Shown: positions 36,026 through 44,569 of the stretch, piece after piece
Layout of the letters: every line of letters begins with the position of its first letter
Numbering within the stretch: position 1 is the stretch's first letter
Assembly (NCBI GenBank): GCA_028869255.1
Contig: CP110972.1
Coordinates: 1,927,001 to 1,991,000 of the forward strand
DNA: 64,000 bases
From: Pseudomonas poae
GTDB taxonomy: Bacteria; Pseudomonadota; Gammaproteobacteria; Pseudomonadales; Pseudomonadaceae
Reading direction: 5' to 3'
Position numbers and translations under genes: made by a program
The notes under the pieces: generated by a model
The model's input: only the letters and a program-made list of their open reading frames with translations
Database searches by the model: none
Told to the model about the DNA's origin: nothing

Positions 36026-36048
36026 CCTCCACCGGGCAGGGGGTCGGT
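36026..36048 (-). promoter_or_regulatory. Leader element C upstream of SsuD-like gene
   Basis: On the minus strand it reads ACCGACCCCCTGCCC then GGTGGAGG, the third copy of the leader motif, 30 nt before the ATG. Here the small stem of copy A is not kept, so a DNA-level role is also possible. Confidence 0.45.
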
Positions 36049-36095
36049 TATTCGCGTCCAAAGTAGGGGCAGGGGCAGGGCCTGTAAAATGCCGA

Positions 36096-36120
36096 TTGGT
36101 TCTAACCTAATTATTAAAAA
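36096..36120 (-). promoter_or_regulatory. AT-rich operator-like motif, copy 4
   Basis: On the minus strand it reads TAATAATTAGGTTAGAACC, 101-125 bp upstream of the SsuD-like start and about 150 bp upstream of the divergent permease start. Confidence 0.6.
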
Positions 36121-36267
36121 GCAGAATCATAAATTGTTTGATGTATCAGTAATTTGCATGTTGAGTGCATTAGGTTATTCCCAGAAAGACTTTCACGGCG
36201 GTTTTTTATGCGATTAGCATAAATCTGCAGCGGCGTTCCCGGCCGTGTCTTTTGAAAAGGAAGCCTG

Positions 36268-37089
36268 ATGAGCGAGACGATCATCCTCAATAAAGTCGAG
36301 GGTCAAACCAAGGCGGCGCGTAAATGGCACACCCCCGACGCCTTGCTGCGGCTGATCAGCCCAATCGTGTTGTTGCTGCTGTGGGAGTTGGCCTCGCAAC
36401 TGGGCTGGCTGCCGTCGCGCATCATCGCGGCGCCTTCGCAGATCGGCGGCACGTTGTGGGCGATGATTGCCTCCGGGGAGTTGGGCAAGCATTTGCTGGT
36501 GTCCCTGCAGCGCGCCTTGTTCGGCTTGAGCATCGGCGTCAGCATCGGTGTGGTGGCGGCGTTGATCACCGGCCTGTCGCGGCGCGGCGAGGTGATCCTC
36601 GATTCGCCGATGCAGATGCTGCGCACTATCCCGTCCCTGGCGCTGGTGCCACTGTTTATCCTGTGGTTCGGCATCGGTGAGTTCACCAAAATTGCGCTGA
36701 TCGTCACCGGCACCACCTTCCCGGTGTACCTCAACCTCTTCGCCGGCATCCGCAATATCGACCCCAAGCTGATCGAGGCCGCCAACACCCTGGGCCTCAA
36801 CCGTCGCGAGCTGATCTGGCATGTGATTTTACCGGGGTCGTTGCCGTCGTTTTTTGTTGGCCTGCGCTATGCCCTGGGCATCTCGTGGCTGGCCCTGGTG
36901 TTTGTCGAGCAGATCAACACCACTGCGGGCATCGGCTTCCTGGCCAGTGACGCCCGCGATTTCATGCGCACCGACGTGATCGTGATTTGCCTGCTGATCT
37001 ACAGCGTGCTCGGCCTGTTGATCGACGGCCTGATCCGCACCCTCGAACGCTTTGCCCTGGCCTGGCGCCCAACCTTTGTGAGGAACTGA
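36268..37089 (+). CDS. ABC transporter permease, SsuC/TauC type
   Basis: A 273-residue inner-membrane protein with six predicted helices and the binding-protein-dependent transport signature EAANTLGLNRRELIWHVILP near residues 171-190 (EAA loop). The length and sequence (VLLLLWELASQLGWLPSRII, LRTIPSLALVPLFILWFGIG) fit the nitrate/sulfonate/taurine group. The ATPase gene starts 1 nt after its stop. No binding-protein gene is adjacent; the one at 23976-24950 is the likely partner. Confidence 0.92.
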   Translation: MSETIILNKVEGQTKAARKWHTPDALLRLISPIVLLLLWELASQLGWLPSRIIAAPSQIGGTLWAMIASGELGKHLLVSLQRALFGLSIGVSIGVVAALITGLSRRGEVILDSPMQMLRTIPSLALVPLFILWFGIGEFTKIALIVTGTTFPVYLNLFAGIRNIDPKLIEAANTLGLNRRELIWHVILPGSLPSFFVGLRYALGISWLALVFVEQINTTAGIGFLASDARDFMRTDVIVICLLIYSVLGLLIDGLIRTLERFALAWRPTFVRN

Positions 37090-37090
37090 C

Positions 37091-37849
37091 ATGTCGACGA
37101 TAGAAGCGCCGGTGCAACTGCGTAACGTGGTGCGCCAGTTCGGCCAGCAGCGGGTCATCGATGGCCTGGACCTGGACATCGCCCCCGGCGAGTTTGTGGC
37201 CTTGCTCGGCGCCAGCGGTTCGGGCAAAACTACCTTGCTGCGCAGCCTGGCCGGGCTGGACAGTATCGACAGCGGCCAGTTGCGCGTGCCCAAGGCGCGG
37301 GCGGCGGTGTTTCAGGAGCCGCGCCTGATGCCGTGGAAGCGTGCCTGGAAAAACGTCATCCTCGGCCTGCGCATTCCCGACGCCAAGGCGCGTGCGGTGC
37401 AAGCCTTGACCGAAGTCGGCCTGGCGCATCGCCTGGACGCCTACCCCGCGACGCTCTCCGGTGGCGAAGCGCAACGCGTGGCCCTGGCCCGTGGCCTGGT
37501 GCGTGAACCCAAGCTGCTGTTGTTGGATGAACCCTTCGCCGCCCTCGATGCCCTGACCCGCATCAAAATGCACCGCCTGATCATCGAACTGTGGCGCAGG
37601 CACACCCCGGCGGTGCTGCTGGTGACCCATGATGTGGATGAAGCGATCCTGCTGGCCGACCGCGTGATTGTGCTGGCCGATGGCAAGATCGCCGAGCAAC
37701 TGCGCATCGATTTGCCACGTGCGCGGGACACCGGCCAGGCAGGTTTTCAGGCGATCCGTGCACGCCTGTTGAGCCTGCTGGGGGTGGACGTTGAAGCGCA
37801 GGCGGTACGGCCGGCCGAGGTCAATTTGCGGCGCGTTGCCCACGGCTGA
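37091..37849 (+). CDS. ABC transporter ATPase, SsuB/TauB type
   Basis: A 252-residue ATPase with Walker A GASGSGKTT near residue 40, Q-loop in VFQEPRLMPWK, signature LSGGEAQRVALARGL near 121, Walker B LLLLDEPFAALD near 143 and switch His in LLVTHDVDEA. It would power the permease next to it for sulfonate import. The 85-bp gap after its stop separates the sulfur locus from the exopolysaccharide region. Confidence 0.93.
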   Translation: MSTIEAPVQLRNVVRQFGQQRVIDGLDLDIAPGEFVALLGASGSGKTTLLRSLAGLDSIDSGQLRVPKARAAVFQEPRLMPWKRAWKNVILGLRIPDAKARAVQALTEVGLAHRLDAYPATLSGGEAQRVALARGLVREPKLLLLDEPFAALDALTRIKMHRLIIELWRRHTPAVLLVTHDVDEAILLADRVIVLADGKIAEQLRIDLPRARDTGQAGFQAIRARLLSLLGVDVEAQAVRPAEVNLRRVAHG

Positions 37850-37933
37850 AGACTGACCATCGATAACGTTGTAATTTTCCCGGGGCTGAGGTCTGATGGG
37901 CGCCGAAACGGGCACGTCAACGGCTGGGGAATT

Positions 37934-38554
37934 ATGCGGGCAGAACTTGCACACTATGGCGGCATTACCGTCATGATTCCGGCCGCACTGATCATTGCCG
38001 TGTGGTTAAGATATTCCAACCCCTCGGCGTTGCGGGCCTGGGTAATAACGGTCGGTATTACTTATTCGATTGTTGCGTTCAGTAAGTTGCTGTTCAAAGG
38101 CTGGGGCTTATCGTTTCAACACGTGGACATTGCGGTACTAAGTGGCCATGCCATGAACACCTGTTTAATGCTGACGGCGGGACTAAGTCTGGTGGCGCGC
38201 CAGTTCAACCCGGCCTTGCGCTGGCCGGCGGCATTCTCGGGTTTATTGCTCGGCGGCTGGTTCAGTGCCTATTGCGTCGCACCGTATATTCACCCGCGTA
38301 ACGAGGCGTTGGCGGGTGCTGTGTTGGGAGCGGCTGCGGCCATTGCGTTTCTATGGCGAATAGACGCCACCGAGGTCAAGCTGGCGCCCAGGTTTATCGG
38401 TGCCGGCCTGGTGGTGTTGCTGGCCTGCGCGCTGGTGCCCAAATACAACGCCGAATTGCTGCTTAACCGCGTCGCAGTGAGCCTCTCCGGTGCCGAGCAG
38501 GCTTATCAAGAGCCTTCCTGGCGACTGGGCGCGGCGCACAGGCCCGCCGAGTAA
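37934..38554 (+). CDS. Membrane protein with PAP2-like features
   Basis: A 206-residue protein with about five hydrophobic helices. The segments FSKLLFKGWG, LSGHAMNTCLML and a later AYCVAPYIHPRNEALAGAVL recall the K-x6-RP, PSGH and H-x3-D motifs of PAP2 lipid phosphatases, but the match is partial. It might dephosphorylate a lipid carrier such as undecaprenyl pyrophosphate, which would suit the polysaccharide genes nearby. The codon mix is slightly more AT-rich than the flanks. The 3' end overlaps the convergent small gene by 49 bp. Confidence 0.6.
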   Translation: MRAELAHYGGITVMIPAALIIAVWLRYSNPSALRAWVITVGITYSIVAFSKLLFKGWGLSFQHVDIAVLSGHAMNTCLMLTAGLSLVARQFNPALRWPAAFSGLLLGGWFSAYCVAPYIHPRNEALAGAVLGAAAAIAFLWRIDATEVKLAPRFIGAGLVVLLACALVPKYNAELLLNRVAVSLSGAEQAYQEPSWRLGAAHRPAE

Positions 38555-38838
38555 GTCACCAGGTCCAGCGCCAGGTGGCTCTCCACCATCAGCCCCAGCA
38601 ACACCGTCTGCGCGTTGAAACGCCGCACATCATTGCGCCGGCACGCGCCCCTCATCTGCTTGAACAGCGTGTCAGTGATTTGCTGCGGCGAGCTGCCTTG
38701 CAAGCGGTCCAGCCAATGGCCAATCACCTGCGTATTGCGCGTGTACTGCGCGGGCGAGGCCGGTTCACCGAACCCTTCGAACAGCCCCGTGAGTTTTCTC
38801 AGCGCATGCCCGCGCCGCAAATCCCCCAGCAGGCTCAT
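38506..38838 (-). CDS. Small protein of unknown function
   Basis: A 110-residue soluble protein (MSLLGDLRRGHALRKLTGLF, then NTQVIGHWLDRLQGSSPQQI). It is mostly helical, with no signal peptide. Its ATG overlaps the stop of the upstream small gene by 4 nt, so they form a two-gene unit. I recognise no family. The last 49 bp overlap the PAP2-like gene on the other strand, which raises the chance that its C-terminus is not conserved. Confidence 0.6.
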   Translation of the reverse strand: MSLLGDLRRGHALRKLTGLFEGFGEPASPAQYTRNTQVIGHWLDRLQGSSPQQITDTLFKQMRGACRRNDVRRFNAQTVLLGLMVESHLALDLVTYSAGLCAAPSRQEGS

Positions 38839-39143
38839 GGCCGCTCCTCGGTGCCGGAGATGTTCGCCAGCAACTCAGCGGTCTTGACCTGCATGAACTG
38901 GCTGTCACCCCGGCTCTCCACGCACAGGCACACCGACAGTGCATCGCTCACCTGCAACTTGAAGCGCCAATCGGCGAAGACCATGGACAGGCCGGCGCCG
39001 GATTCGTCGCTGTCCAGCGAGTTGTCGGCATACAGCACCTGCATGCGCTCGACGACGCGGGTCGAGTTATTCACTTCGACATGAATATTTCCCGAAGAAG
39101 GAAATAGGCCAATACGCTCTACCAATAACTTTGAAGTGTTCAT
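38835..39143 (-). CDS. Small protein of unknown function
   Basis: A 102-residue soluble protein, with ATG 39143 chosen for the AGGGACGG ribosome site. The sequence alternates polar and hydrophobic residues (NIHVEVNNSTRVVERMQVLY, MVFADWRFKLQVSDALSVCL), which suggests a small beta-rich domain. It is coupled to the next small gene (4-nt overlap). The start is divergent from the exopolysaccharide operon, with a 229-bp AT-rich gap between, so both may share regulation. Confidence 0.6.
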   Translation of the reverse strand: MNTSKLLVERIGLFPSSGNIHVEVNNSTRVVERMQVLYADNSLDSDESGAGLSMVFADWRFKLQVSDALSVCLCVESRGDSQFMQVKTAELLANISGTEERP

Positions 39144-39372
39144 GGCCGTCCCTTCGCTATTGCATTCAGTCGGCACTTTATTATGCGAAAGTGAAAAAGT
39201 GCGCGAATGTTATTTTTAGTCGGTTAGTGGCGGATTGTTATTTTTTGTCTTGCGCGATAGATAGTCGATGTTTATCCGCTGTGTTCATAATTGCGCCGTA
39301 GTTAGTTGCTGGCTTTTAAATAAGGTCGTCCCTTTTGCCGAAGAATAAGTGTGCGGTGCATGGGAGGTTGCC

Positions 39373-39813
39373 TTGTTCAAAAAGATATTGATTGTGTGCA
39401 TCGGCAACATCTGCCGCAGCCCCACGGCAGAGCATTTGCTGGGTGTCGCGCTGGCGCCGTCCGGGATCCAGGTGAGTTCGGCTGGCCTGGCCGCCTTGCG
39501 TGATCATCCGCTGGAACCGACGGCCGGCCAGGTGCTGCAGGAACACGGGCATGTGCCCCCGGCACACAAGGCGCGCCAGCTCGATGCTGGGGCCGTGAGC
39601 GAGGCCGACCTGATCCTGGTGATGGAGCAGCGGCACATCGACAGTGTGCTCAGCCTCGCGCCCGAAGCCCGGGGCAAGGTGTTCCTGCTGGGCAAGTGGC
39701 AGCACGACCGCGAGATCACCGACCCCTATCGCCAGGGCAAGCCTGCCTTTGTGCAGGCCTATGCATTGATCGAACAGGCCGCACAGGCCTGGGCCCAGCG
39801 CCTGGCGCGCTGA
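39373..39813 (+). CDS. wzb: Low-molecular-weight protein tyrosine phosphatase (Wzb-like)
   Basis: A 146-residue protein. I prefer the TTG at 39373 because GGGAGG lies 6 nt upstream and the protein then begins MFKKILIVCIGNICRSPTAE as Wzb does; an ATG at 39349 would add eight residues. The catalytic P-loop CIGNICRS is at residues 9-16 and the general-acid Asp lies in ITDPYRQGK near 115. It removes phosphate from the Tyr cluster of the Wzc-like kinase encoded next, allowing chain assembly to cycle. Confidence 0.92.
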   Translation: MFKKILIVCIGNICRSPTAEHLLGVALAPSGIQVSSAGLAALRDHPLEPTAGQVLQEHGHVPPAHKARQLDAGAVSEADLILVMEQRHIDSVLSLAPEARGKVFLLGKWQHDREITDPYRQGKPAFVQAYALIEQAAQAWAQRLAR

Positions 39814-39854
39814 TGCTCCCTCTTTAAATGATTGCAAGGACGAAGACGCGATTT

Positions 39855-42074
39855 ATGTATTCACCCCAGAACGCTTCCCCGGATAGCCCCCACCGCGACG
39901 AGATCGACGTGCTCGGCATGCTCGGCACCTTGATCGATCACAAATGGCTGATTGCAGGCATTACCGGCACGTGCATGCTGGTCGGTGCGGCCTATGCCAT
40001 CCTGGCGGCGCCGGTGTACCAGGCGAATGCGTTGATCCAGGTGGAGCCGAAAAAGAACGACATGCTCGGCTTCTCCGACGTCAGCAGCCTGCTGGGCAAG
40101 GAATCGCCGGCGGTGACGGAGATCGAGCTGATCAAGTCGCGCACCATCATCGGCAAGACCGTCGATACCCTGGCGTTGGATATCACCATCACGCCCCAGC
40201 ATTTTCCGTTGATCGGCGGCTTTCTGGCGCGGCGTTATGTGCCCGAACAGGCGGGCGATATTGCGCCTGCGTTGTTGGGTTTCAGCCGTTATTCGGCGGG
40301 TGGCGAGCGCCTGGCGCTGACCACGCTGAACCTGCCCACCGCGTTGCTCGGCACCACGCTGGTACTGGTGGCCGGCGAGGGCCAGGCCTATACGTTGTTT
40401 GATGAAGACGGCCAGCAGATCGCTGCGGGCCGCGTCGGTGAGCCGTTTGCCGCCGCGGGCGTCGAGGTGCTGATCAAGGAGCTGCGGGCCAACCCTGGCG
40501 CGCATTTCAAGATCGTGCGCAAGCCGCGCCTGGACACCGTGGCGGACTACCAGGACTTGCTGACCGTGATCGAACGCGGCAAGGAATCGGGGATCATCAG
40601 CCTGTCCCTGGAGAGCACGCGCCCGGCCTTGGCAGTGCGTACGCTCAACGAAATCTCCAAGCTGTATGTGAAGCAGAACGTCGATCGTACGTCGGCCGAG
40701 GCGGCGCAAAGCCTGTCGTTCCTCAATGATCAATTGCCCCAGGTACGGCGTGATCTGGAGAAGGCCGAAAACGCCTTGAACCGCTTCCAGACCCGCAGCA
40801 AATCCATCGACATCAGCCTGGAAGCCAAGGCTGTGCTTGACCAAGTGGTGGCCCTGGACACCGGCATTTCCGAACTCAAGCTGCAGCAAGCCGAGATGGA
40901 CCGCAAGTTCACACCCCAGCACCCAGCCTACCGCGCCTTGATCGCCAAGCTCGCCGAGCTCAACGCCAAGCAGGCGCAGATGACCAAGCGCGTCGAAGGC
41001 TTGCCCAGCACCCAGCAGGAATTGCTCAGCCTGACCCGCGACGTACAAGTGGGCACCGAGATCTACACCCAGTTGCTCAACCGCTCCCAGGAGCTGGACG
41101 TGATGCGCGCCGGCACGGTGGGCAACGTGCGCCTGATCGACAACGCCGACGTCAACCTGAGCAAACCGGTAGCGCCGCGCAAGCTGATTGTGGTGCTGCT
41201 GGCGATGTTGCTGGGCGGCATGCTTTCGGTGGGCCTGGTGCTGGTGCGCAACTTGATGAACCGTGGCCTGGAAAGCCCGGATGAGATCGAGAAACTGGGC
41301 CTGCCGGTGTACGCCTCGATTCCCTTCAGCCTGTTGCAAAAGGCCGAGGAAATCACCGCCGTCAAGCAGCGCTCCAGCGCGCCGACGCTGTTGGCGATCA
41401 ACCACCCCCATGACCTGGTGATGGAGGCCATGCGCAGCCTGCGCACCAGCCTGCATTTCGCCATGCTTGAAGCCAAGAACAATCGGTTGATGATCAGCGG
41501 CCCGAGCCCCGAGGTGGGCAAGACATTTGTCTCGGCCAACCTGGCGGCAATTGTCGCGCAGTCGGGCCAGCGCGTGCTGCTGATCGATGCCGATATGCGC
41601 AAGGGCTACCTGCACAAGATGCTGGGCAAGGCGGTGGAAGCCGGGCTCTCCGACCTGCTGGCCAAGCGCTGTGACTTGCAGGAAGCGGTTCATCCAACGG
41701 CGGTGGAGCGCTTTGATTTTATCGGCCGTGGGCAGATCCCGCCCAACCCGTCCGAGCTGCTGATGCACCCCAATTTTGCGGCATTGCTGGCCGAAGTCAG
41801 CGGGCGTTATGACCTGGTAATCATTGATACGCCGCCGTTGCTGGCCGTGACCGATGCCGCCATTGTCGGGCGCCAGGCGGGCACCAGCCTCTTGGTGACA
41901 CGGTTTGGCGTGAACTCGGCGAAGGAAATCGAGCTGACCCTGCGGCGCTTTCATCAAAACGGCATCGAGCTCAAGGGTGCGATCTTCAATGGCGTGGAAA
42001 AACGCCGTTCCGCCAGCTACGGCTATGGCGACTACGGCTACTACAGCTACGCCTACCAGTCCGACAAGGCCTGA
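39855..42074 (+). CDS. wzc: Wzc-like polysaccharide co-polymerase / BY-kinase
   Basis: A 739-residue inner-membrane protein with the Wzz domain first (membrane helix about 28-48; then VYQANALIQVEPKKNDMLGF), a coiled coil about 280-350 and a second helix about 442-465. The cytoplasmic kinase has Walker A GPSPEVGKT near 550, Walker A' LLIDADMRKG near 577 and Walker B LVIIDTPPL near 655. The tail has seven Tyr (SYGYGDYGYYSYAYQSD), the autophosphorylation cluster. It controls chain length and export. An in-frame ATG at 39828 is a possible alternative start. Confidence 0.93.
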   Translation: MYSPQNASPDSPHRDEIDVLGMLGTLIDHKWLIAGITGTCMLVGAAYAILAAPVYQANALIQVEPKKNDMLGFSDVSSLLGKESPAVTEIELIKSRTIIGKTVDTLALDITITPQHFPLIGGFLARRYVPEQAGDIAPALLGFSRYSAGGERLALTTLNLPTALLGTTLVLVAGEGQAYTLFDEDGQQIAAGRVGEPFAAAGVEVLIKELRANPGAHFKIVRKPRLDTVADYQDLLTVIERGKESGIISLSLESTRPALAVRTLNEISKLYVKQNVDRTSAEAAQSLSFLNDQLPQVRRDLEKAENALNRFQTRSKSIDISLEAKAVLDQVVALDTGISELKLQQAEMDRKFTPQHPAYRALIAKLAELNAKQAQMTKRVEGLPSTQQELLSLTRDVQVGTEIYTQLLNRSQELDVMRAGTVGNVRLIDNADVNLSKPVAPRKLIVVLLAMLLGGMLSVGLVLVRNLMNRGLESPDEIEKLGLPVYASIPFSLLQKAEEITAVKQRSSAPTLLAINHPHDLVMEAMRSLRTSLHFAMLEAKNNRLMISGPSPEVGKTFVSANLAAIVAQSGQRVLLIDADMRKGYLHKMLGKAVEAGLSDLLAKRCDLQEAVHPTAVERFDFIGRGQIPPNPSELLMHPNFAALLAEVSGRYDLVIIDTPPLLAVTDAAIVGRQAGTSLLVTRFGVNSAKEIELTLRRFHQNGIELKGAIFNGVEKRRSASYGYGDYGYYSYAYQSDKA

Positions 42075-42080
42075 CGAGCT

Positions 42081-43394
42081 ATGGACAAGGTGCTTGAAAT
42101 GCCTCGTTCGTTGGCACGTCGTTTTCGCCTCAACGTGCTGAGCTACGGCTACACGCAACTGGTGACGCTGGCGGCGCAACTGGTGCTGGTGCCGTTCTTT
42201 TTGCACGCCTGGGGCACGGGGCGCTATGCCGATTGGCTGGTGCTCACCGGGATCCCGTCGATGCTCAGCCTGCTGGACCTGGGCGTGGCGCAGGCCTCGG
42301 CCACCAGTGCCACCTTGCGCGCCAGCCAGGGCGATGTGCCCGGTGCACGGCGCAGTGTGCAGACCGCGCTGGCGTTCACCCTGGCGGTGGTCGCGCTGGT
42401 GCTGCTGTTCGCCCTGATCCTGGGCCAGTGGCTCGACTGGGTGGGGCTGCTCGGGCTCAAGACCCTGACGCACGAGCAGGCCGGGCTGGTGGTGGTGTTC
42501 ATGTCCGGCTACCTGTGCACCCGGTTGCTGGGCGGGCCGATCGAGGCCTGGTTTCGCACCATCGACAGGACCGTGGGCGGGGTCTTTATCATGGCCAACC
42601 GCAGGACCCTGGATATTCTGCTGTCCATCGGCGTGTTGCTGCTGGGCGGCTCTGAACTGCAATTGGCCCAGGGCATGTTCTTCAGCCAAGTGCTGTTTTT
42701 GGTGCTGGTGACTCTGTTTGTGCGGCGCATTTCGCCTTGGCCGTTGCTGGGGCTGGCGTCGGCGTCGTGGGCCGAGTTTCGCGCCATCTGGAAACCGGCG
42801 GTGGGCAGCGCAGCGATCCCGCTGGCCCAGGCGATTACCTTGCAAGGCGGCCTGCAGGTGCTCAACCAGATCGCCGGCCCGGCGGTGGTGGTGGGCTACA
42901 CCATGGCGCGCACCTTGATGCGCCTGATCATCCAGTTGGGCATCACCTGCAGCAACGCGCTGACGCCGGAGATTTCGCGGCTGGCCGGGCGCGGCGAGTT
43001 CGAGCAGGCGCGGCGCTTTACCCAGCGTGCCAGCACCCTGGTGCTGGGCCTGTGTGTGCTGGTGTATGCCGCCGGTATCTGGGCCGGGCCGCAGATCATT
43101 CTGCTGTGGAGCCATGCCTTGGTGCAGGTCGACCGTGTGTCGTTGGCGTTGATCGGTGCACATACGGTGTTGAATGTGGCGTGGTTCATCCTCGCGGCGA
43201 TGCTGATTTCGACCAACCGCCACACCGGCGCGTCGCTGATCTACGCCTTGAGCAGCCTGGCGGCGTTGTTGCTGTGGCTGGCGTGCAAGACGCTGATCGA
43301 CCCGCTGCTCGGCGCGTCGCTGCTGTTGGCGCTGCCGGAGCTGGTGATGCTGGTGTATTTGCGGCTGATCCGTACCGGGGAGGTGGGCCCATGA
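42081..43394 (+). CDS. wzx: Wzx-type polysaccharide flippase
   Basis: A 437-residue protein with about 12 hydrophobic helices, of the oligosaccharide flippase/MATE-like group (FRLNVLSYGYTQLVTLAAQL, MLSLLDLGVAQASATSATLR). It would flip the lipid-linked repeat unit to the periplasmic face. It begins 6 nt after the Wzc stop and overlaps the polymerase start by 4 nt. Confidence 0.87.
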   Translation: MDKVLEMPRSLARRFRLNVLSYGYTQLVTLAAQLVLVPFFLHAWGTGRYADWLVLTGIPSMLSLLDLGVAQASATSATLRASQGDVPGARRSVQTALAFTLAVVALVLLFALILGQWLDWVGLLGLKTLTHEQAGLVVVFMSGYLCTRLLGGPIEAWFRTIDRTVGGVFIMANRRTLDILLSIGVLLLGGSELQLAQGMFFSQVLFLVLVTLFVRRISPWPLLGLASASWAEFRAIWKPAVGSAAIPLAQAITLQGGLQVLNQIAGPAVVVGYTMARTLMRLIIQLGITCSNALTPEISRLAGRGEFEQARRFTQRASTLVLGLCVLVYAAGIWAGPQIILLWSHALVQVDRVSLALIGAHTVLNVAWFILAAMLISTNRHTGASLIYALSSLAALLLWLACKTLIDPLLGASLLLALPELVMLVYLRLIRTGEVGP

Positions 43395-44569
43395 TGCTGT
43401 CCCAGGCGCGCCTGACGCTCTATTTGCCGCTGACGTTTTTCGCCTTGCCCCTGGCGCTCAGCAACAACCTGTCGCAGCCCTTGGCGTTGCTGCTGTTGCT
43501 GCCGTTTGTGGTGTATGCGGCACGCGGTTTTACCCGGGCGGTGCCGTTGCTGGCGTTGGTGGTGGCGTCGAGTGTGCTGCAGGTGCTGGTGTCCAGCGGC
43601 GCGAAAATCTCGCTGTACCAGTTTCTGCGTTCCGGCATTCCGTTTTTCTATTTTGTGCTGCTGCTGGCCGGCTACAGCTATATGCTGGCGAATGTGGAAA
43701 AGATCGCTCGTGCCCACAGCCCCAACTATCGCCGCATCCTCGATCGGGTCATCTATATTTTCGCCCTCGGCCAGTTGCTGCAAGTCAGCCTGTACGGGGT
43801 GGGGATCGACCTGACCAACGCCGCGTCCAAGTCCAGCGACGAGGTCGGGCGGATCATGTTGTTCCCCACCAGCTCGGTGGTGCTGTTGTTTTTCTACGCG
43901 TGTTGCCAGCGCAAGATCGGCTTGATGCTGATCCTCGCGGTCACGCTGCTGGCGGCGGGGTCCAAGACCATCCTCGCGGCGATGGCCGTGATGATCCTGT
44001 TGTCGGCCATCACCCAGCGCAAGCTCAAATCCCTCGCGGTATTGGTGGTGGCCATGGGCGCGCTGAGCACCCTGACGTTCTATGCCAGCCCCTTGGCGGT
44101 GTCGCGCTTTGCCACGTACCTGTTCGAGGAAAAGGGCGAGGACGTGACCCGTGCCTTCGAGATCGCGCATGCCAAGGAATCGTTTCTGGAGAACCCGGCC
44201 ACGGTGTTTCTCGGCAATGGCCTGGCCAAGCAGCTGACCCCCGGTGTGCCGACCAATGACGAGCGCTGGTTCGAGAACTCCAAGTTCGATATCGAGAATG
44301 GCTACTGGGGCGTGATCGCCAAGCTGGGAGTGGTCGGGGTGGCGCTGTTCGGCCTGCTGTTCAGCAGCTTGCCGCGCAACCCGGTCTCGCTGGCGGTGAT
44401 CGCGATCCTGCTGATTTTCTCGTTCAAGACCAGCTACCAGTTCTTCACCACCTTCGATGGCAGTTATTTGCTGGTGTGGTCGATGTTTATCGGCCTGCTC
44501 AATAAACCCGTGCCTGCACGCCAGACGGCACCTCCCTCACACTCTTTGTTAAGACAGGCTGGATCATGA
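43391..44569 (+). CDS. wzy: Wzy-like polysaccharide polymerase
   Basis: A 392-residue membrane protein with 10-11 hydrophobic helices and a larger periplasmic loop near residues 235-300 (FEEKGEDVTRAFEIAHAKES, then NDERWFENSKFDIENGYWGV). The sequence is typical of highly variable O-antigen/EPS polymerases, so the call rests on topology, the loop and position after Wzx. ATG 43391 overlaps the flippase stop by 4 nt. Confidence 0.8.
   Translation: MMLSQARLTLYLPLTFFALPLALSNNLSQPLALLLLLPFVVYAARGFTRAVPLLALVVASSVLQVLVSSGAKISLYQFLRSGIPFFYFVLLLAGYSYMLANVEKIARAHSPNYRRILDRVIYIFALGQLLQVSLYGVGIDLTNAASKSSDEVGRIMLFPTSSVVLLFFYACCQRKIGLMLILAVTLLAAGSKTILAAMAVMILLSAITQRKLKSLAVLVVAMGALSTLTFYASPLAVSRFATYLFEEKGEDVTRAFEIAHAKESFLENPATVFLGNGLAKQLTPGVPTNDERWFENSKFDIENGYWGVIAKLGVVGVALFGLLFSSLPRNPVSLAVIAILLIFSFKTSYQFFTTFDGSYLLVWSMFIGLLNKPVPARQTAPPSHSLLRQAGS

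Noticed and set aside
39200..39360. Possible ops/JUMPstart (RfaH) element before the exopolysaccharide operon
   Set aside because: GCCGTAGTTAGTTGCTGG only partly resembles the GGCGGTAG core; too weak to call.
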